DNA of 29,091 nucleotides from a virus: IMG/VR virus record IMGVR_UViG_3300042879_003907, positions 1-29,091 of that record, one strand, 5' to 3'. How positions within the stretch are numbered: the first letter of the stretch is position 1; each line of letters begins with the position of its first letter. The notes beneath the pieces are model-generated. The model did not search any database. It had not been told where the DNA came from and worked only from the letters and a program-made list of their open reading frames with translations. Positions 25,756 through 29,091 of the stretch are shown in pieces. A program made the translations under genes and the position numbers.

Positions 25756-25950
25756 TTAGTACCAACGAAGAGTCTTTAGATGTTCAAGAATTACATCTCT
25801 TATGTCCATGAGCTCATGGTAACATTTCTGATCATGTGCAGACTGCCTCAATTCATGATCTGGTTTATGGACACTTTCAATGAATAGATCTAAACCTCTA
25901 TTCCATTTATCCTGTTTAGACTCACCATCATTTAATACATAATCGTTCAT
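25756..25950 (-). CDS. Small hypothetical protein
   Basis: A 64-residue protein, MNDYVLNDGESKQDKWNRGL then ESVHKPDHELRQSAHDQKCY and a helical end LKTLRWY. The start at 25950 has GGAGGAAG eight bases upstream, which decides against the longer frame to 25977. The ATG overlaps the upstream TGA by four bases. It is probably a soluble helical protein of unknown function. Confidence 0.75.
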   Translation of the reverse strand: MNDYVLNDGESKQDKWNRGLDLFIESVHKPDHELRQSAHDQKCYHELMDIRDVILEHLKTLRWY

Positions 25951-26120
25951 GCAACTTCCTCCAAATCTTCTATACAAGAAACAGGTACTTCGTGGTCGGC
26001 AATTCTATAGTAGTGTTCACCTTCTCTCATTCCAAGATATTCAATATCATCACAACTATGTTCTCTCAACCAAGCTTGAAGACGCAGATGCATTAGTTCA
26101 GAAGTATTTGGAACTTTCAT
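25947..26120 (-). CDS. Small hypothetical protein, first of a cassette
   Basis: A 57-residue protein, MKVPNTSELMHLRLQAWLRE then DIEYLGMREGEHYYRIADHE and an acidic end. It looks like a small alpha/beta domain. The leader is 17 bases long and has no Shine-Dalgarno site but contains a palindrome that overlaps the promoter. Function is unknown. Confidence 0.75.
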   Translation of the reverse strand: MKVPNTSELMHLRLQAWLREHSCDDIEYLGMREGEHYYRIADHEVPVSCIEDLEEVA

Positions 26121-26126
26121 ATTAAA

Positions 26127-26144
26127 TTACTAAACACTTAGTAA
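26127..26144 (-). promoter_or_regulatory. Palindrome over the predicted transcription start
   Basis: TTACTAA (26127-26133) and TTAGTAA (26138-26144) form a perfect 7-base inverted repeat with a 4-base spacer. It touches the -10 box at 26144 and spans the expected start near 26137. This is the usual place for an operator; no T run follows, so it is not a terminator. Confidence 0.5.
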
Positions 26145-26171
26145 TTATAAGTCATTTAGCCCATTTGTCAA
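26144..26171 (-). promoter_or_regulatory. Strong sigma70-type promoter
   Basis: On the minus strand perfect -35 TTGACA (26171-26166) and perfect -10 TATAAT (26149-26144) separated by 16 bases. The -35 overlaps the stop of the upstream gene (26168). Predicted start near 26137; it drives the cassette ending with the amidinotransferase. Confidence 0.85.
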
Positions 26172-26488
26172 GGATTGGAAATAAATTCTACTTCGGTTCT
26201 CCATTTAAATCCTGGAGTATCCCAAGTTTGATTATTATTTAAGACTTTATTATTATTTTCCCTTTCTTCCTCGGTTATATAAGATTCATTGGAAGGAACA
26301 AAATCGGAAAAAGTATTTCCAGAATACAACTGGTTTATTTTTGACCTTTCTGGATAATGTTCAAGAAGAGATTTTGCAGATAATCTAATTTTTTCGGGAA
26401 GATCTGGATACCTTACTTCATCTAAAAGAAGTTTTAAAAACTCTCTGGTAGCTAAAATAGAGTTATGTTCTTGTTGTGGCAAGGTCAT
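26168..26488 (-). CDS. Hypothetical protein with BPSL0761-like N-terminus
   Basis: A 106-residue protein. Residues 1-48 (MTLPQQEHNSILATREFLKL then LPEKIRLSAKSLLEHYP) match the pattern of BPSL0761-family proteins: a short T-x-P-x-(E/Y)R head, a FL-xLL helix and a final LLxHYP. The C-terminal half is polar, Asn/Glu-rich and probably disordered. The family has no clear function and occurs in proteobacteria and phages. It starts three bases after the upstream stop. Confidence 0.72.
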   Translation of the reverse strand: MTLPQQEHNSILATREFLKLLLDEVRYPDLPEKIRLSAKSLLEHYPERSKINQLYSGNTFSDFVPSNESYITEEERENNNKVLNNNQTWDTPGFKWRTEVEFISNP

Positions 26489-26491
26489 AAA

Positions 26492-26647
26492 TCATCTAGA
26501 ATATTGTTCAATAATGAATAATACCTCATCCAAATACTTATTGGCAAGTTCTTTTTCACCGGGATATCTATGTTCGAACTGAACTTGGTGTTTTAATTTT
26601 AACACTCTAACTTTTAGTTCGTCTTTAGTCAATTGATTTTTTGGCAT
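26492..26647 (-). CDS. Small helical hypothetical protein
   Basis: A 51-residue protein, MPKNQLTKDELKVRVLKLKH then QFEHRYPGEKELANKYLDEV, ending IIEQYSR. Two helices joined by a PGEK turn. The LTKDELKxRVxKLK start is one I associate with cyanophage small proteins. It follows a promoter-like pair of -10 boxes at 26666-26693. Function is unknown. Confidence 0.75.
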   Translation of the reverse strand: MPKNQLTKDELKVRVLKLKHQVQFEHRYPGEKELANKYLDEVLFIIEQYSR

Positions 26648-26665
26648 AAAAATACAACATCAGAT

Positions 26666-26693
26666 ATTATATAGGAAAAATATTATAGAGTAA
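26666..26693 (-). promoter_or_regulatory. Possible sigma70-type promoter
   Basis: On the minus strand a perfect TATAAT (26671-26666) lies 16 bases after a weak -35 TTACTC (26693-26688). A second TATAAT occurs at 26687-26682. The predicted start gives a leader of about 12 bases for the gene at 26647. The -35 is poor and the region is AT-rich. Confidence 0.42.
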
Positions 26694-26716
26694 TTTTTTA
26701 CCGGAAAAATTTTTGG

Positions 26717-26754
26717 GGTCAAAATGTAATCAAACTCTAATTTTTATTTTGACC
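26717..26754 (-). repeat. Inverted repeat across the stop of the 26737 gene
   Basis: GGTCAAAAT (26717-26725) and ATTTTGACC (26746-26754) form a 9-base perfect inverted repeat with a 20-base loop that includes the stop codon. On the minus strand it is followed by CCAAAAATTTTT. It may be a weak terminator or a 3'-end stabiliser. Confidence 0.4.
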
Positions 26755-26937
26755 ATATTTCTTTTTACAAGCATCTCTTGCCCAAGCGCGACTTAAACTA
26801 TTCACATTGGAACAAGACTTTCCAGACTCTCCACAGTATGGGCATTTTGCATCTGGGGGATCTTTTAAATAACCCTCAGGTGTGTACATCTTTTTCTTTT
26901 TAATATTTTCCGTTTGTTTATGTTTTCGGTGATTCAT
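26737..26937 (-). CDS. Small basic protein with CxxC-type zinc knuckle
   Basis: A 66-residue basic protein. Residues 1-18 are Lys/His-rich. Then YTPEGYLKDPPDAKCPYCGE (Cys32, Cys35), followed by Cys42 and ARDACKKKYG (Cys57). These four cysteines could bind zinc. The start at 26937 overlaps the upstream stop by four bases (ATGA). It may bind nucleic acid, but this is inferred from charge only. Confidence 0.7.
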   Translation of the reverse strand: MNHRKHKQTENIKKKKMYTPEGYLKDPPDAKCPYCGESGKSCSNVNSLSRAWARDACKKKYGQNKN

Positions 26938-27233
26938 ATAACCACTGGTTCTCCTTGTCCTTCTGGCAACTTAATCTGAGGTAAGTTTTTTGACTCATCC
27001 ATTTCCCAAGTATCATCATTAATATTCATAACAATATTCGATGTGGGTAATTGCTTAGGAATTTCAATGTCAACTACTGGACCCATTAAAAACTTATTAC
27101 GAGTATAAGTTCTGTTTTGAGGATCGAGAGCAACCATTGCAAGCGCATCTATTTCTTCACCACAATCTAAAATTTTCCTTCCAGTTTTTTTGTCAAGAAC
27201 GGAAAAATATTCTTCAGTGTTATATTTGTTCAT
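26934..27233 (-). CDS. Conserved cyanophage hypothetical protein
   Basis: A 99-residue protein, MNKYNTEEYFSVLDKKTGRK then ALAMVALDPQNRTYTRNKFL and QLPTSNIVMNINDDTWEMDE. The FSVLDKKTG(R)K...DALAMVxxDPQNRxxxxNKFLMGxVVDIxIPKQLPTS series is a recurring cyanophage pattern. I chose the ATG at 27233, four bases after the methyltransferase stop; alternatives at 27248 and 27269 lie inside it. The C-terminus IKLPEGQGEPVVI is proline-rich. Function is unknown. Confidence 0.75.
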   Translation of the reverse strand: MNKYNTEEYFSVLDKKTGRKILDCGEEIDALAMVALDPQNRTYTRNKFLMGPVVDIEIPKQLPTSNIVMNINDDTWEMDESKNLPQIKLPEGQGEPVVI

Positions 27234-27237
27234 TTTG

Positions 27238-27984
27238 TTATTTGACATTTTTAATAAATGAATTATCAATAATAGTTTTTATATCCTTTAAATTTTCATC
27301 TTTATTTTCATAAATCATAAGAAGATCATTGAATAATTTATTACTTAAATCTGGTAAAGTTGAATATTTTTCTTTTAAGATGAGATATATTTTATATCTA
27401 GAATTTGGTTCACAATTTATACATATATCCTCCAACCCTCTAAACCAAAAATTATGATGATTTATATTGTTTGTAACAACTTTTAATTCATTTAATATTG
27501 CACGAACTTGCAAAAAATTCTCAACATTATATGTAAAATGATCTATAAACAATGTATCACATGAACCAACATAAATTGAAGCATCGCAATGAATAATTTC
27601 AACGTGTTCAACAAATGGTGTTTTATTTTTTCTATGATACTCTATGAGATCAAAATTATTCTCAAGTATAGTTATTTTTGAGACATTTTTGTTTTGTAAA
27701 AGTAAAGTTTCTCTTATTCCCATTCCAAGGCCACTACAAAGACAATGCCCTCTAGCAAAATTAAAAAATGATAGAGATTCAAAAAAAGATTTCATTCTTA
27801 TCGAATCATCTTCCATTATCCAATTACCTTTAAAGTTTAATGCCAAACTATGTGAAAAAGAAACTTCACCAAAATCCTCTTGAAAGAATGGATGCACAAA
27901 CTTTAATTTCTTACAAATATCCTTTCTATCGGAAAAATTATTTGATAATTCAACATCATAAAAACGATATTCGGGAAAATTCAT
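27238..27984 (-). CDS. Class I SAM-dependent methyltransferase-like protein
   Basis: A 248-residue protein. Residues 79-115 form the nucleotide-binding start of a class I methyltransferase: GHCLCSGLGMGIRETLL (79-95), KITILENNFDLIEYHR with Glu108 at the end of strand 2, then VEIIHCDASIYVG and DTLFIDHF for strands 3 and 4. The arrangement is closest to spermidine-synthase-like or small-molecule methyltransferases. No C-terminal substrate motif is seen. The gene is strongly AT-rich. The ATG overlaps the upstream stop by one base. Fold call is good; substrate unknown. Confidence 0.7.
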   Translation of the reverse strand: MNFPEYRFYDVELSNNFSDRKDICKKLKFVHPFFQEDFGEVSFSHSLALNFKGNWIMEDDSIRMKSFFESLSFFNFARGHCLCSGLGMGIRETLLLQNKNVSKITILENNFDLIEYHRKNKTPFVEHVEIIHCDASIYVGSCDTLFIDHFTYNVENFLQVRAILNELKVVTNNINHHNFWFRGLEDICINCEPNSRYKIYLILKEKYSTLPDLSNKLFNDLLMIYENKDENLKDIKTIIDNSFIKNVK

Positions 27985-28178
27985 TATAAAAATCCTTTTG
28001 TTTTTGGTTTCTTTTTATCCAGAACTTCTACATATCCCAAAAGTAGAGATGGTGTTTGAAACCAAGTAAGTTGAACGTCTTCATAATTATCAAAACATAT
28101 TGAGTTTCCGTTCGAAAAAACTACTTTATAGTCATGACGAGTATAAGGTTCATCAGACGTTTGTTTGAATGTTTTCAT
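27984..28178 (-). CDS. Conserved small cyanophage protein
   Basis: A 64-residue protein, MKTFKQTSDEPYTRHDYKVV then NGNSICFDNYEDVQLTWFQT and VEVLDKKKPKTKGFL. The MKTFKQxSDxxYxRHDYKV start and VEVLDKK end are one I associate with small cyanophage proteins. Beta-rich with a basic tail. The stop and the next ATG overlap (TAATG). Function is unknown. Confidence 0.8.
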   Translation of the reverse strand: MKTFKQTSDEPYTRHDYKVVFSNGNSICFDNYEDVQLTWFQTPSLLLGYVEVLDKKKPKTKGFL

Positions 28179-28287
28179 TATTTTTCTTATTTTCTTTATT
28201 ATAAGTTACTTTAACATGCCTGTAAAGTTGAGGCCAAGTATCTCGTATAATTTCTGCAAGTTTATACGGAGTTTCTGAAGTTACCAT
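28153..28287 (-). CDS. Small hypothetical protein after the psbD terminators
   Basis: A 44-residue protein, MVTSETPYKLAEIIRDTWPQ then a Lys/Asn/Glu-rich tail. The ATG at 28287 is chosen because the frame upstream of it runs through two transcription terminators and cannot be coding. The first 25 residues form a helix. It overlaps the next gene by 26 bases. Function is unknown; no promoter is seen between terminators and start. Confidence 0.6.
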   Translation of the reverse strand: MVTSETPYKLAEIIRDTWPQLYRHVKVTYNKENKKNNENIQTNV

Positions 28288-28311
28288 AGTTCTTGTGTGA
28301 GAGATATTAAA

Positions 28312-28338
28312 AACAAAAAAATTCCAAAAAGTTGGAAT
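28312..28338 (-). terminator. Second terminator after psbD
   Basis: On the minus strand ATTCCAA (28338-28332) pairs with TTGGAAT (28327-28321) around a 4-base loop, followed by TTTTTT. It lies about 20 bases after the first terminator, and the two form a tandem pair. Confidence 0.75.
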
Positions 28339-28358
28339 AGAAAAAGAATGAGGAGCAT

Positions 28359-28383
28359 AAAAAAAGGAGTCCTTTGGAACTCC
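28359..28383 (-). terminator. First terminator after psbD
   Basis: On the minus strand GGAGT (28383-28379) pairs with ACTCC (28370-28366), with further GG/CC pairing inside if a bulged base is allowed, followed by seven T. It begins 10 bases after the psbD stop. Confidence 0.82.
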
Positions 28384-28393
28384 CTTATTTATT

Positions 28394-29091
28394 TTAGAGT
28401 GCGTTGCCTCTGGGCAAAACTTCTTCTGGAAATACAAACTGTTCATGGGGTTGATCTACTGGAGCCATCCACGCTCTAAGTCCCTCATTAAGGAGGATAT
28501 TCTTTGTGTAGAACGTTTCAAACTCTGGATCTTCAGCAGCACGAATCTCCTGACTCACAAAATCATAAGCCCTCAAGTTAAGAGCAAGACCAATAATGCC
28601 AATAGAACTAGTCCAGAGACCCATAACGGGAACAAAAAGCATGAAAAAATGCAACCAACGCTTATTACTAAACGCAATACCAAAGATCTGAGACCAGAAT
28701 CGGTTAGCAGTAACCATAGAATACGTCTCTTCCTCTTGAGTTGGTTCAAATGCTTTGAAAGTATTCGACTGTTCACTATCTTCATAGAGTGTGTTTTCTA
28801 CAGTTGCTCCATGAATCGCACAGAGCAGTGCTCCTCCCAGTATACCAGCAACTCCCATCATATGGAAGGGGTTGAGGGTCCAGTTGTGGAAACCCTGAAG
28901 AAACAGAAGGAACCTGAAGATTGCTGCCACACCAAATGATGGGGCAAAGAACCAACTGGATTGACCCAGTGGATACATCAGGAACACGCTGACAAACACA
29001 GCGATAGGACCAGAGAATGCGATTGCATTATAGGGACGGATGCCCACCAGACGAGCAATCTCAAACTGGCGAAGCATAAAACCAATCAGAC
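28394..29091 (-). CDS. psbD: Photosystem II D2 protein, 5' end outside the window
   Basis: The C-terminal 231 residues of D2 (full length about 352-358). Features seen: [20 protein letters not shown], then [11 protein letters not shown] (the tyrosine at the TyrD position), [13 protein letters not shown] (His for the redox tyrosine and chlorophyll ligands), [20 protein letters not shown] (quinone site and iron His), KRWLHFFML (second iron His), and the normal end [11 protein letters not shown]. The transmembrane helices and ligands in this part are intact. D2 pairs with D1 in the photosystem II core in the thylakoid. Phage copies replace host D2 that turns over during infection. GC content here looks higher than in the neighbouring glycan genes. 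The frame remains open at the right edge. Confidence 0.97.
   Translation of the reverse strand, partial: LIGFMLRQFEIARLVGIRPYNAIAFSGPIAVFVSVFLMYPLGQSSWFFAPSFGVAAIFRFLLFLQGFHNWTLNPFHMMGVAGILGGALLCAIHGATVENTLYEDSEQSNTFKAFEPTQEEETYSMVTANRFWSQIFGIAFSNKRWLHFFMLFVPVMGLWTSSIGIIGLALNLRAYDFVSQEIRAAEDPEFETFYTKNILLNEGLRAWMAPVDQPHEQFVFPEEVLPRGNAL

Noticed and set aside
28288-28446. N-terminal extension of the small gene at 28153-28287
   Set aside because: It would read through two terminators and the psbD end; the residues are shadow-like.
28573-28785. Second minus-strand frame inside psbD
   Set aside because: It is an alternative frame of an unmistakable D2 gene.
965-28939. Plus-strand reading frames such as 965-1258, 7331-7786, 17833-18141, 22128-22511 and 28445-28939
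   Set aside because: Each lies opposite a well-supported minus-strand gene or cluster, has no family motif, and encodes implausible proteins (poly-aromatic or poly-serine/cysteine). They are shadows.
1-29091. tRNA genes and CRISPR arrays
   Set aside because: No cloverleaf with GTTCGA-type arms and no regularly spaced repeats were seen by eye on either strand; a tRNA scan would settle it.

Overview
This window looks like a piece of a T4-like cyanophage genome (a myovirus of marine Synechococcus or Prochlorococcus). The evidence is a phage set of phoH, thyX, speD, glutaredoxin and an HNH nuclease, a photosystem II psbD gene at the right edge, three tail-collar fibre-tip genes, and dozens of tightly packed small genes. 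Every gene I accept lies on the minus strand, so transcription runs from high to low coordinates. The plus-strand reading frames are shadows. Neighbouring genes overlap by 1, 4, 8 or more bases or sit a few bases apart. I recognised families by eye from motifs; no search was run.

Layout from the right (upstream) end: psbD (5' end outside the window) is followed by two stacked terminators. Then comes an AT-rich set of small genes with a methyltransferase-like protein, a cassette ending in an amidinotransferase, and two further small-gene cassettes, several with a clear -35/-10 promoter. A radical SAM protein follows, ending in a terminator that overlaps the promoter of the next nest of overlapping small genes. 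A single-domain 2OG-Fe(II) oxygenase sits beside three paralogous tail-collar genes with T4-late-type promoters and two genes resembling fibre-associated accessory genes. Next come a double-domain 2OG-Fe(II) oxygenase, six tandem family-25 glycosyltransferases and a shortened DegT-type aminotransferase. The left third holds an AbrB-tailed protein, HNH nuclease, NodU-type carbamoyltransferase, glutaredoxin, speD, thyX, a family-2 glycosyltransferase, phoH and the start of an exonuclease.

The most interesting unit is about 9626-19870: fibre-tip genes flanked by oxygenases and followed by six glycosyltransferases of the family that includes collagen hydroxylysine galactosyltransferases. A hydroxylate-then-glycosylate system acting on the phage's own fibres is a testable idea; modification of host surface glycan is the main alternative. 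The carbamoyltransferase, aminotransferase, radical SAM, amidinotransferase and methyltransferase could add further tailoring, but that link is inference. psbD, speD, thyX, phoH and glutaredoxin fit the known cyanophage strategy of sustaining photosynthesis, polyamine, nucleotide and redox supply during infection.

Fifteen real-looking genes shorter than 60 codons were read directly from the sequence (for example at 2097, 2947, 3178, 3351, 7196, 22924, 23638, 24074, 25947 and 26492). I saw no tRNA, CRISPR array, insertion sequence or integrase, and no gene-free stretch longer than 300 bases.
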